64,000 nt of DNA, taken from contig JBBQBI010000003.1 in assembly GCA_038363005.1 (NCBI GenBank), positions 62,001-126,000 of the forward strand, read 5' to 3'. A model generated the notes under the pieces. It had not been told where the DNA came from, ran no database searches, and saw nothing but the letters and a program-made list of their open reading frames with translations. Of the stretch, positions 1 to 8,928 are shown piece after piece; positions within the stretch are counted from its first letter, which is position 1, and each line of letters opens with the position of its first letter. Made by a program: the position numbers and the translations under genes. The DNA comes from JAKOWB01 sp038363005 (GTDB lineage Bacteria > Pseudomonadota > Alphaproteobacteria > Kiloniellales > JACOMY01).

Positions 1-288
1 GGCCAGCAGCTCGAACACCAGGGCGCGGGATGTCTTGGCCCGCTCGGACGCGCTGCTGACCTTCATGCCCGCGGTCGGCTTGCGGATGCAGGAGGCCGCC
101 AGCACACGCTCGCCCTCGATCTCCACCATGCAGGCGCGGCAGTTGCCGTCGGCGCGATAGCCCGGCTCCGGCGCGTAGCAGAGATGCGGGATCTCGGTGC
201 CCAGCCGGGTGGCTGCCTGCCAGATGGTCTCGTCGGGCAGCGCCTCGACCTCGGTGCCGTTCAAGGTGAAGCGAATTGTGTCCGGCAT
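1..288 (-). CDS. Formate dehydrogenase alpha subunit, N-terminal part (runs off left edge)
   Basis: The 96 visible residues form a plant-type [2Fe-2S] ferredoxin domain with cysteines C37, C50, C53 and C67 (C-x12-C-x2-C-x13-C). This is the usual first domain of soluble NAD-linked molybdenum formate dehydrogenase alpha subunits, and also of NuoG-like proteins. The wording PHLCYAPEPGYRADGNCRAC is what I recall from formate dehydrogenases. The ATG is at 288 and the gene continues past base 1, so the 4Fe-4S and molybdopterin domains cannot be seen. A NuoE-NuoF fusion at 10172-11911 on the same strand is the probable electron-transfer partner, although unrelated genes lie between. Inference: oxidation of formate to CO2 with NAD reduction in the cytoplasm. 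Confidence 0.8.
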   Translation of the reverse strand, partial: MPDTIRFTLNGTEVEALPDETIWQAATRLGTEIPHLCYAPEPGYRADGNCRACMVEIEGERVLAASCIRKPTAGMKVSSASERAKTSRALVFELLA

Positions 289-495
289 GGAAAACCCTTG
301 CTGCGTCTGGGGAGAAGGCCACGAGAATCGCGGGGCGACGATAGCCCATTGGACCAGGACGGTCAGCCCCGGGCCGACTGCCGGTGGCGCGGGAGCGTCA
401 TGCACGCCGTCGTCGCATAACATTAAAATCATTCCAGGCCTCGCAGCATACGTTAGTTATCAGGGCGCGAATGGCATTCTGCGGGGGGGCAGGAA

Positions 496-3400
496 ATGTC
501 GAGCTCAAGGTGGCGTGCGCCGCGCGGTGGGCGACTGCTGTTGGCGTCAGTGTCGGTTCTGGCGCTCGCGGTCGCTGGCCATTGGGCTGGCGGCGGCCGG
601 CAGGCCCTGGCGGCGGGCGACTGCGGACCACCGGTGCTGGACAGCGTCACCTGCCTTGTGCCGGCCATGGGCGAGGATTTCCAGGACGCCGACGGCATCA
701 CCTATACGACGGCCGACCTGACGATCGTCATCGACGCCAGCGTGACGGCTGAGCACGTCTACAGCGGTGGCTTCAGCAGCTCCTACGGCAACCTGACGAT
801 TACCAACCACGGCACCATCAACCAGACCGTGGTCAGCGACGGTGTTGCGCGCGCCGGCCTTTTCGCCGCCAGCGACAATGGCACGGTCGACATCTACAGC
901 AGCGGCAACATCGACACCTCCAGCTTCTTAGTCTCCGGCATCTATGGCATCGGCGTCGGTCTGACGAGTGCCACGACGACAGACGGCACGACGATCACCA
1001 CGCAGAGCCTCTTCTCGGACGGAATCAATCTCTATTCGACAGCCGGCGATACATCGGTCATGTCGGGCTCCCTGATAACGACGCATGATGGTTACTCCTT
1101 CGGCATCCGGACGTTCGCTGACGGCGAGATCACCGTGACGACGTCCGTAGCCTCCAGCATCACGACATATGGCCAAGGCTCTACCGGCGTCTCTGCACAG
1201 AACGCCGATGCCATCACGATCACCAGCGGTGGCGCCATCACCACCGCTGGCCGTACCGCCACCGGCATCTTTGCGAAGAGCTACGCACCCGGCACGCTGC
1301 TGTCGATCACCAGCAACGCGCGGATCCAGACTGGCGGCTACGCTTCGTCGGGCATCGAGGCCGTCACCTATCGGTTGGGCGACGGTGGCTCGGCCAACAT
1401 CGAGGTGACGACGACGGCCGACATCGAGGTGCGCGAAGGTCTGGGCGACGGCATCCATGCCTATGCCGAACTGGGCACGGTGACGATCACCGCGGCCAGC
1501 GGCACCAAGATCTCGACCAACAGCGTCGACAGCTATGGCGCGGATGCCGGCGATGCCATCAGCGCCTACGGTCGCAGCGGTGTCACCATTTTCAGTTACG
1601 GCGCGCTGCGGACCTATGGCGACCAGGGTCGCGGCATCCATGCCTATTCGCGCGATGGCCAGGTCCAGATCACGACCAAGGACTCCATAGCCACCACTGG
1701 CAATGACGCCATAGGTATCTTCGCGGACGGCCTGCAGCTGGTGACGATCACCAGCGACTCCAGCATCACCACCCAAGGCAGCAACGCGCACGGCATCTAC
1801 GCGCGCGGCGGTGCGACCGAGGGGGGCGGCGCGCCGGTGACGATCACGCAGGGCAGCAGCATCATGACTTCGGGGGTCGGGGCCAATGGCATCGATGCCG
1901 CAACGGACTTCTTCGGCCTGCTGAGCATCACCACGCTGGCCGCCGGGGACATCACACTGGATCAGAGCGGCGCCACCGGCATCCTGGGCCGCTCCCTCTA
2001 CGGCCAGATCTCGGCCGACATCGCCGGCGATGTGACGGCGACGCTGGGCGCCGGCATCGACCTAGAATCGTCGTTCAGCGGTACCCTCGACATCGACATC
2101 TCTGGCGACGTCGCGGCGGCCGGCGCCGGCTTGCGGGCTGCGACCGGTGGGCTCGTCACCTTCGACATGGCGGCGGCCGGCTCGGTGCAGACGACCACGA
2201 ACGCCGCCATCGCGGTGGCGCTGATCGGCGACGAGGTCGCGGTCAACAATGCCGGTCGCATCGATGGTGGCTCGATCGGCCTGATGATGCAGGCCAGCAG
2301 CGCCGCCTCGCTGGTCAACAGCGGCTTCATCGGCGGCGGCCTCGATCTGGCGATCGATGCGGCCGCTGCGACCGGTCTGAACCTGATCGAGAACAGCGGC
2401 ACGCTGCGGGGCTTCATCACGCTCGGCGGGCAGGCGACGCGTTTCGAGAACCACGCCGGTGGTCTTTTCCTGCTGCAGGACCGCGGCGACCTTGCGGCGG
2501 TGTCGGATTTCGGCGGCGGCAACGATGCCTTCATCAACGAGGCCGGCGCCACGCTGCGCCTGGCCGCCCTGGCCGGGGGCGCGGAGAGTGCCAGTCTTCT
2601 GGGGCTGGAGAGCTTCGAGAACTTCGGCCGCATCACCCTGGCCGATATCGAGGCCGGCGCGGCCCTGGCGGAGGCCGGCGACAGCGTCTTCATCTCCGGC
2701 GACTTCATCAGCCAGGGCGGCACCCTGGCGCTCGACGTGGTGCTCGGTGATTCCAGTTCGGCCGCCGACCTGCTGCGCATCGGTGGCAACGTGACGGCAC
2801 CAGGCGGGCCGACCCTGCTGGAATTGGTCAACGCCGGCGGCCTGGGCGCGGCGACCACGGGCGACGGCATTCTGGTGGTGTCGGTTGCCGGCATGTCGGA
2901 CAGCGGCGCCTTCGTGCTCTCCGGCGGACCGATCGACGTGAACGGCTTCGTCTATGACCTGACGCAACAGGCGGACGGGAGCTGGTACCTGGTCTCTACC
3001 GGGACAATCCTGCCCCCGCCACCACCACCGCCACCGCCGGATCCCGTGTCGGCAGTGCCGGCGCCCGACTATCGCGCCCTGCCGTCCGGCGCCACCATCC
3101 TGGCGCAGCAGACTCTGGACGCGCTGCATGAACGCATGGGCGAGCTGCGCTACCTGCTGGCCGCGCCACAGCAGAGCGCCGCCCGCGGCCTGGACGATGC
3201 GGACCAGCTTGCCATCCGGCCCGGTGCCGGCGGGGCGATGACACAGGCGCTTTGGCTGCGCGGCCTGGGCAGCAGCGTCACCATCGACGACGGGGCCGGC
3301 CTTGGTTTCCAGCAGACTTCCGCCGGCTTGCAGGCCGGTGTCGATATCGGCTTCCAGGACGTTCTGGACAACCAGGACCGGCTGCTGCTGGGTGCCTTTG

Positions 3401-4041
3401 GCAGCCTGGCCTCGGCGTCGGGCGACATCGCCGGCAGCGACGCGGAGTTCTCTATTGAGTCCTATGGCTTCGGCCTCTATGGCACCTGGATCCAGGCCGA
3501 AGGGATCTATGTCGACGCCGTCGCTGGCCTCGCCTTTCTCGACCTGAAGCAGGCGACGCCCGACTTCGACGCGCTGCTGAACACCTCGGGGCTGTCGGTC
3601 TCCGGCTCGCTGGAGGCGGGCTATCACCTGCCGATCGGCCGCAGCCTCTTCGTCGAGCCGCAGCTGCAGGTCGCTTTTAGCCAAAGCTTCATCGACGAGG
3701 CCAGCGACAGCCAGGGCAACAGCGTGGTGTTCGACGAGGCGCGCTCGCTGCGCGGTCGCGTCGGTGCGCGCGCCGGCGCCACCTTCGACGTCGGCGCCAC
3801 CGGCCGCCTCACGCCCTATCTCGACATCAACCTGCTGCAGGAGTTCCTGGGCCAGGCCGAGGTCACGACCGCCGGCGTAGCGCAGGACAATGACCTGTCC
3901 GGCCGCGCGCTGCAGCTTGGTTTCGGCATCGACGCCGCCGCGCTGGCCAGCAACCTGTCGCTCTATGTCGACGCCGACTGGACGCGGGGCGAGCAGGTCG
4001 AGGGCTTCCGGGTCTCCGCCGGCCTGCGGTTCACCTGGTAG
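496..4041 (+). CDS. Autotransporter with outer-membrane beta-barrel (type Va secretion)
   Basis: The 1181-residue protein starts with an arginine-rich stretch and a hydrophobic signal segment ending near ALAAG (about residue 41). A long Thr/Ser/Gly-rich passenger follows (about 45-830), with imperfect units of the type ITTxGxxAxGIxA that suggest a right-handed beta-helix. A run of nine prolines (840-848) separates it from the C-terminal barrel (about 915-1181). The barrel ends in alternating aromatic/hydrophobic residues with a terminal tryptophan (FTW), the usual Bam-recognition style ending. The ATG at 496 follows a G-rich ribosome-binding stretch. Function is inferred to be surface display or release of the passenger, for example adhesion. 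No protease triad or other enzymatic motif was seen in the passenger. Confidence 0.88.
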   Translation: MSSSRWRAPRGGRLLLASVSVLALAVAGHWAGGGRQALAAGDCGPPVLDSVTCLVPAMGEDFQDADGITYTTADLTIVIDASVTAEHVYSGGFSSSYGNLTITNHGTINQTVVSDGVARAGLFAASDNGTVDIYSSGNIDTSSFLVSGIYGIGVGLTSATTTDGTTITTQSLFSDGINLYSTAGDTSVMSGSLITTHDGYSFGIRTFADGEITVTTSVASSITTYGQGSTGVSAQNADAITITSGGAITTAGRTATGIFAKSYAPGTLLSITSNARIQTGGYASSGIEAVTYRLGDGGSANIEVTTTADIEVREGLGDGIHAYAELGTVTITAASGTKISTNSVDSYGADAGDAISAYGRSGVTIFSYGALRTYGDQGRGIHAYSRDGQVQITTKDSIATTGNDAIGIFADGLQLVTITSDSSITTQGSNAHGIYARGGATEGGGAPVTITQGSSIMTSGVGANGIDAATDFFGLLSITTLAAGDITLDQSGATGILGRSLYGQISADIAGDVTATLGAGIDLESSFSGTLDIDISGDVAAAGAGLRAATGGLVTFDMAAAGSVQTTTNAAIAVALIGDEVAVNNAGRIDGGSIGLMMQASSAASLVNSGFIGGGLDLAIDAAAATGLNLIENSGTLRGFITLGGQATRFENHAGGLFLLQDRGDLAAVSDFGGGNDAFINEAGATLRLAALAGGAESASLLGLESFENFGRITLADIEAGAALAEAGDSVFISGDFISQGGTLALDVVLGDSSSAADLLRIGGNVTAPGGPTLLELVNAGGLGAATTGDGILVVSVAGMSDSGAFVLSGGPIDVNGFVYDLTQQADGSWYLVSTGTILPPPPPPPPPDPVSAVPAPDYRALPSGATILAQQTLDALHERMGELRYLLAAPQQSAARGLDDADQLAIRPGAGGAMTQALWLRGLGSSVTIDDGAGLGFQQTSAGLQAGVDIGFQDVLDNQDRLLLGAFGSLASASGDIAGSDAEFSIESYGFGLYGTWIQAEGIYVDAVAGLAFLDLKQATPDFDALLNTSGLSVSGSLEAGYHLPIGRSLFVEPQLQVAFSQSFIDEASDSQGNSVVFDEARSLRGRVGARAGATFDVGATGRLTPYLDINLLQEFLGQAEVTTAGVAQDNDLSGRALQLGFGIDAAALASNLSLYVDADWTRGEQVEGFRVSAGLRFTW

Positions 4042-4090
4042 GACTGTCCCCTGTGCCGACCTTGACTGGCGTTGGCGCTATAGTGCCGGC

Positions 4091-4831
4091 ATGCGTGTGC
4101 GATGGTTCACAGCCCTGCTTGCCCTGCTGCTGCTCGCGCCCTTGCCGGCGCGCGCCTGCGCTGCCTTCCTGGAACGGGTGGCGGCGGAGGGCGTCGCGGC
4201 CTTCCCGGTGATCGAGGACGAGGGCGTCTTCGCCCGCAGCGCGGCGATGGATTTCCTCAACAACCAGGTCTTCTTGCCGGCGTCGCGCGCCGAGGCGCCG
4301 GCGGCGGTGCGGGCCTGCTTTCCATCGCTGGCGGAGATGCTGCGCCCGGCCGCCGCGGGCGGCGATGCACGGGCGGCCGGTTGGCTGGCAGCCATCCAGT
4401 CCTTCTTCTTCCTGTTCTACGACCCACCGGCCGGCGACGAGCATCCCTGGGCCACCGGCGGCTACTACGATGGGCTGCGGGCCGAGGGTTACCGCTGGGC
4501 CCGGCAGGGCGCCGTGGCCGGCGACCGCTTGAGCAGCGCGGTGCTGTCGCACATCTATTTCACGGGGTTCGGCACGCCGGGCTATGGCTGGGTCTGGCTG
4601 CCGCCGCTGGGTGACGCGCTGGCCTTCCTGGAGCAGCGCGCCGCCGACGGCGACATGTTGGCGCATATCGACCTGTTCAAGCTCTACGCCTTCGGCAAGC
4701 TGGTGGCGCTGGATCCCTTTGCCGCCGAACGCCATCGCGTCATCCTGGTCGAGCACCTCGGCTGGTACGCGCTACCCTGCAAGGGTTTCGCCCGCCGCGC
4801 CATCTGCACCACGCCGATGAGCCTGCCTTAA
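4091..4831 (+). CDS. Exported hypothetical protein
   Basis: The 246-residue protein begins at ATG 4091, only 49 bases after the autotransporter stop. It has a clear signal peptide (MRVRWFTALLALLLLAPLPARA, then C), so it is probably periplasmic; the cysteine after ARA does not make a convincing lipobox. The mature part is alanine-rich and helical, with aromatic stretches around FFFLFYDPP and GYGWVWLPP. Alternating small helices resemble Sel1/TPR-like folds, but no repeat is clean enough to call. Its TAA stop shares a TTAA with the stop of the convergent ChaC-like gene. I do not recognise the family. Confidence 0.65.
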   Translation: MRVRWFTALLALLLLAPLPARACAAFLERVAAEGVAAFPVIEDEGVFARSAAMDFLNNQVFLPASRAEAPAAVRACFPSLAEMLRPAAAGGDARAAGWLAAIQSFFFLFYDPPAGDEHPWATGGYYDGLRAEGYRWARQGAVAGDRLSSAVLSHIYFTGFGTPGYGWVWLPPLGDALAFLEQRAADGDMLAHIDLFKLYAFGKLVALDPFAAERHRVILVEHLGWYALPCKGFARRAICTTPMSLP

Positions 4832-5583
4832 GCCAGTGAGTCCTGGCCGGCGGCGGCGATCCGTTCCGCTACCATCTGCTGCAGCGCCCAGAGATAGCGG
4901 TCGTGGATGCCCAATGCCTCGAGGTGCTCAACCGTGTTCTTCAGGTACTCGGCGCAGGTGCCGACATGGCCGCAGCCGACGGCGATCATTTCGGCCTGCT
5001 GCGCCAGGGTCAGGGCGCCCAGATAGGCCGGCGCCTGGCGGTTGATGACGAAGGTCAGGGCCGGCAGACGCCGCCCCTCGCTGGTCACCGTGACCCAGGT
5101 GGCCTGGTGTGCCGAGGGCTTATAGCCGTGCTCGCGCCGCAGCACTTCCTCTAGGCTCTCGCCGACATGGGCGCGACGCAACCGCTGGATCACGCCGCGC
5201 ACCGCGCCGCCGCGGTCCAGCGTCATCATCAGCCCCGGCCGCTCGTCGCAGCCGCGATAGCGCAAGATGCGGAAGCAGAACTTGCGGTGCCAGCCGTGCA
5301 GCAGCGCCGGACGCTGCTCGGCGATCTCGCCCGCCGGCTTCCAGATCAGCGAGCCATAGGCGAAGACCCAGAACTCGCTGCCAGCCTCGGCCGGTCGGCT
5401 GGCCAGCAGGCGATCGCGCAGCGCGTGATAGTCGGCATCCTGCATCGGCACGGCGCCGGGCGGCGGACCGGGATCCTCCATCGGGCGATGCACCCGGGCG
5501 ACATGCGCCGGCGTCAGCGCGAGCGTGCGGCGGGAGGACAGTGGGCGGCTCCGATGCGGTGCGGACAGAAGATGGTAACCCAT
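4828..5583 (-). CDS. Gamma-glutamylcyclotransferase, ChaC-like
   Basis: The 251-residue protein carries the ChaC-family core. The substrate-loop motif FAYGSLIWKP is at about 74-83, a conserved RE pair follows at about 150-151 (the usual place of the catalytic glutamate), and the C-terminal YLKNTVEHLEALGIHD resembles the ChaC end motif. Known members cleave glutathione to 5-oxoproline and Cys-Gly in the cytoplasm. The start at 5583 (MGYHLL) is preferred; the frame stays open upstream to 5715, but that stretch reads as non-coding. About 65 residues precede the YGSLIW motif, longer than in E. coli ChaC, so a later start is possible (for example the methionine near residue 47). Confidence 0.85.
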   Translation of the reverse strand: MGYHLLSAPHRSRPLSSRRTLALTPAHVARVHRPMEDPGPPPGAVPMQDADYHALRDRLLASRPAEAGSEFWVFAYGSLIWKPAGEIAEQRPALLHGWHRKFCFRILRYRGCDERPGLMMTLDRGGAVRGVIQRLRRAHVGESLEEVLRREHGYKPSAHQATWVTVTSEGRRLPALTFVINRQAPAYLGALTLAQQAEMIAVGCGHVGTCAEYLKNTVEHLEALGIHDRYLWALQQMVAERIAAAGQDSLA

Positions 5584-5745
5584 TGGCGCCCCTAGGCGGC
5601 AAGTACATGCCAAGGCATGGGGCATTGTGTCCCGTGCGTGGCATTCCCACGGACAATCGCAAAGGTTGGTGGTTGGAGGGCGATGACGCCTCGCTTGGTG
5701 GTGGCGTGAAACCAAGTGCGAGGGAAGGGAACTCCCCGACTGACC

Positions 5746-6522
5746 TCAACGGTCCCTGATCATGGGCTGGTTGCGCTCGAGCGCGATCGCAGTCATGGCC
5801 TTTAGGCGGTCCAGGGTTTGGATAGCCAACAGGAAGGTCGACTCTCGCTCTTCCTCCACCGCTCTGCGGAAGGGCCAAACCCCCTTTACTTTCTTGGTCG
5901 TAAGAGTCGTCTCTTGTGAAGCGTAAGAGCGCAAATTCTCGGGCAGATCCGGCCAGCACTGCCTCTCGATCTCATCGAGAAGCTTGTTGAGGAAGCCCAA
6001 AGAACCCACTGTGGCCTTGCTGCCGTCCACATATCGGGGCCAGTCGTATTCCTGCGTCACTACGAACTCTCCTGGAACCCAAAAATCGCACGCCAGGCAG
6101 GTGGCGGCCACCGCGAGGTTGAGATCGTCTTGCTTCGCCGCGACGCGGGGATCGCTCAGCAAAGGCTCGGGCACAGGGCTCGGAAGCTCCCTAAAATCGT
6201 CATAGAAGAGTGCGAGGGTGACACCGCCTATGCCGTCCGCTGACAGCCGCTTCACCGCATAGGGGCTGTCGAGCTCCTCCTGCCAGAACGCAATTGGCCC
6301 CTGCAGGCCCGACTCATCAGCCTGGGCGATTGCTATCGCTTGATCACGCCACGCCATCGCGCGATGCAGGGCATCGTCCCGAGCAAAAGGCTGCCATCCG
6401 TCCATGTGCCAGACTTGCACCAGGTCCGGGGCACCGGCCTTCGCAAGCAGTTGTTGATTTTCTGTCTTCCAGTCGCCGGCAAGGTACCGGCTAAGACTTC
6501 CAACATAGAGATCGACTGCCAT
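5746..6522 (-). CDS. Hypothetical protein in a lower-GC patch
   Basis: The 258-residue protein begins MAVDLYVGSLSRYLAGDW after a GAGAGG ribosome-binding stretch. This opening resembles a family of soluble uncharacterised proteins I have seen across bacteria, but I cannot name a Pfam family with confidence. There is no signal peptide or membrane segment. It is rich in Trp, Asp and Glu. Base composition is visibly less GC-rich than the neighbours and the upstream region contains TTAAATAATA, which suggests transfer. Acidic, Trp-rich single genes of this kind are sometimes immunity proteins of polymorphic toxins, but no toxin is adjacent, so that is only a possibility. Confidence 0.6.
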   Translation of the reverse strand: MAVDLYVGSLSRYLAGDWKTENQQLLAKAGAPDLVQVWHMDGWQPFARDDALHRAMAWRDQAIAIAQADESGLQGPIAFWQEELDSPYAVKRLSADGIGGVTLALFYDDFRELPSPVPEPLLSDPRVAAKQDDLNLAVAATCLACDFWVPGEFVVTQEYDWPRYVDGSKATVGSLGFLNKLLDEIERQCWPDLPENLRSYASQETTLTTKKVKGVWPFRRAVEEERESTFLLAIQTLDRLKAMTAIALERNQPMIRDR

Positions 6523-6771
6523 TCGCCTCTCAACCAATTGGGGCTTACTATTAAATAATACATGTAATGGTTAGGACATCAAGACACTCTTGCCGATGTC
6601 GTCGGATGGCTCCGCGCGATGGTGGACCAGGGACGTTCGATCGCGATGGACCGCCGGCGGGCTTGCCTTTGCATTGCATGGAAGCCCAGCCCTGCGCCCG
6701 GCGCGCTTGCGGGCACTCGGTGACATCCCACAGGATCGTCGGCCCGATCCCCCGAGAGGAGCCGTCGCCCC

Positions 6772-8730
6772 ATGGCCGAGACCTTCACCCACCTGCTTTC
6801 GCCGCTGCGGGTTGGGCCGCGTCTGACGCGCAATCGCGTGCTGGTCACCGGGCACGTGCCCAAGCTGGCGGAGAACAACCGCGCCACGCCGGGGTTGGCG
6901 GCTTATCACGCGGCGCGGGCGCGCGGCGGGGCAGGGCTGCAGATCACTGGCGCGCAGGCGGTGCATCCGACCGGGCGGCTGGGCAATCAATATGCGCTGG
7001 AGGCCTTCGACGACGCCGCCATTCCCGGCTACCGGATCCTGACCGATGCCGTGCACGCCGAGGGCGGGCTGATCCTGGGGCAGCTTGGCCATGCCGGGGC
7101 GACGGTCGGCACCTCCGAGGTCGGGCGGCCGCTGTGGGCGCCGTCGGCGGTGGCAGCGGAAATGGCGCGCGAGGTGCCGCACGTCATGTCGCGCGCCGAG
7201 ATCGCCGAGATGGTGGAGGCCTATGCCGCCGCCGCCGGGCGCATGGCCGCCGGCGGCTTCGACGGCGTGGAGATCCTGGCCGCCTTCGGTTTCCTGCCCA
7301 TCGCCTTCCTGTCGCCGCTCAGCAACCAGCGGACCGACGAATACGGCGGCAGCCTGCCGAACCGCCTGCGCTTCGCCCTGGAGGTGATCGAGGCGGTGCG
7401 CGGCACGGTGGGTGGCGACCGCGTCGTGGGGATGCGCATTCCCGGCGACGAGCGCGTGCCCGGCGGCCTGACGCTGCCGGACATGATCGAGATCGCGCGC
7501 CACCTGGCCGGGAGCGGCCGGCTCGACTACCTCAACGTCATCGCCGGCACCAACATGGACCGCATCCAGCGCTGGGAGCACTGGCCGCCGACACCGGCGC
7601 CGCACGGCCTTTTCGTACCGCTGGCGGCGGCGATCAAGCAGGCGGTGTCGATCCCGGTCTTCACCACCGGCCGCGTCACCGACCCGCGCCTGGCCGAAGC
7701 TATCGTGCGCGACGGCCAGGCCGACATGGTCGGCATGACCCGCGCCCACATCGCCGATCCCGAGCTGGTGGCGAAGATGACCGCCGGGCGCCTGGCCGAC
7801 ATCCGCCCCTGCGTCGGCGCCAACGTCTGCATCGCGCCGGGCGCCGGCACGCTGAAGTGCTTCCACAATCCGGAGGCCGGCCGCGAGCTGGCCTGGGGGC
7901 CGCCGCGCCCGGCGGAGAAGCCGCGCCGCGTCGCCATCATCGGCGGCGGGCCGGCCGGGCTGGAGGCGGCGCGCGTCGCCGCGCTGCGCGGCCACCGCGT
8001 CACGCTCTACGAAGCGGCGCCCGAGCTGGGCGGGCAGCTGCGCCGCTGGGCCAGCGCACCACAGACCCGGGAGTTCCGGAAGTCGCTGACCTGGTTCGAG
8101 GGCCAGATGGAGCGCCTGCAGGTGAGGGTCGAGCGTGGCCGCCGACTGTCGAGCGATGACCTCAAGGACCTGGATGCCGATGTCATCCTGGTTGCCACTG
8201 GGTCCGTGGCGCGGCCGCCGCGCAACTGGCCGGGCGCCGAGGGCTCCAGCATCAAGGTGTTTCACCCGCACGCGGTGATCGATGGTATCCCGGCCGGCGT
8301 CGGCCACGCCCTGCTGCGCGACGAGGGCAGCGGCAAGTCGAGCTTCGTCGCCGCCGAACTGCTGCTGGCGGCCGGCGTCCGGGTGACCCTGGTCAGCAGC
8401 GAACCGATGGTGGGCGAGGGTGTCGAGCCGGCGGTGCGGGTGCCGCTCTACAAGCTGCTGCTGGGCAAGGGCGCGGTGTTCCTGCCGAACCAGCAGGTGG
8501 TGCGCCTGGACGACCGGGCGGTGGTGCTGCGCAACCTCTACAGCGGCGAAGAGTCACGGGTCGAGGCGGTCGACCTGCTGGTCGACTGGTCCGGCGCCGA
8601 CGCGGTCGACGGCCTGGTCGCCGCCGCCCGCGCCACTGGCCGCGAGGTGCACATACTGGGCGATGCCGTGGCGCCGCGCAGCCTGCCCACCGCCATCGCC
8701 GAGGGCTCGCTGGCGGCGCGGGCGATCTAG
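6772..8730 (+). CDS. NADH:flavin oxidoreductase, TMADH/2,4-dienoyl-CoA reductase family
   Basis: The 652-residue protein has the three-part layout of trimethylamine dehydrogenase and FadH: an FMN TIM barrel (about 1-335), an iron-sulfur segment, and an FAD/NAD-binding part (about 380-652) with the dinucleotide motif GGGPAGLEAARVAA. In the iron-sulfur segment C347, C353 and C363 are present, but the expected second cysteine is alanine (CVGANVC). I recall the same change in N-methylproline or dimethylglycine demethylase-like relatives, so an oxidative N-demethylase is possible. The start at 6772 follows GAGAGGAG. It appears monocistronic, with a divergent hypothetical gene upstream. The substrate cannot be read from the sequence. 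Confidence 0.88.
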   Translation: MAETFTHLLSPLRVGPRLTRNRVLVTGHVPKLAENNRATPGLAAYHAARARGGAGLQITGAQAVHPTGRLGNQYALEAFDDAAIPGYRILTDAVHAEGGLILGQLGHAGATVGTSEVGRPLWAPSAVAAEMAREVPHVMSRAEIAEMVEAYAAAAGRMAAGGFDGVEILAAFGFLPIAFLSPLSNQRTDEYGGSLPNRLRFALEVIEAVRGTVGGDRVVGMRIPGDERVPGGLTLPDMIEIARHLAGSGRLDYLNVIAGTNMDRIQRWEHWPPTPAPHGLFVPLAAAIKQAVSIPVFTTGRVTDPRLAEAIVRDGQADMVGMTRAHIADPELVAKMTAGRLADIRPCVGANVCIAPGAGTLKCFHNPEAGRELAWGPPRPAEKPRRVAIIGGGPAGLEAARVAALRGHRVTLYEAAPELGGQLRRWASAPQTREFRKSLTWFEGQMERLQVRVERGRRLSSDDLKDLDADVILVATGSVARPPRNWPGAEGSSIKVFHPHAVIDGIPAGVGHALLRDEGSGKSSFVAAELLLAAGVRVTLVSSEPMVGEGVEPAVRVPLYKLLLGKGAVFLPNQQVVRLDDRAVVLRNLYSGEESRVEAVDLLVDWSGADAVDGLVAAARATGREVHILGDAVAPRSLPTAIAEGSLAARAI

Positions 8731-8928
8731 CCAGGCCCCCGGCGGCGCACTGAATTGTGGCGCGACGCTGCCGGCGAACTGTTATAGTCCCTGCGCAAAT
8801 CGGCCTGTTGCGCGCCGTCACCCCCCTTCCCATCTAAGGGTGTGACCGGCGAGCCTCGCCGCGATGCCTCTGCCAACAACCGGGCGGCGGGGTGTTCAGA
8901 GTTCCCACCCAAGGACCGAACCCAGCCC

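Noticed and set aside
2062..3684. Open frame of about 540 codons on the - strand, opposite the autotransporter
   Set aside because: Gln/Arg/Ala/Asp-rich with no recognisable motif; the + strand product has a signal peptide and a clear barrel ending.
8783..8788. TATAGT as a desaturase promoter
   Set aside because: The -10 is good but no -35 at 16-18 bases was found, so it is not listed as a promoter.
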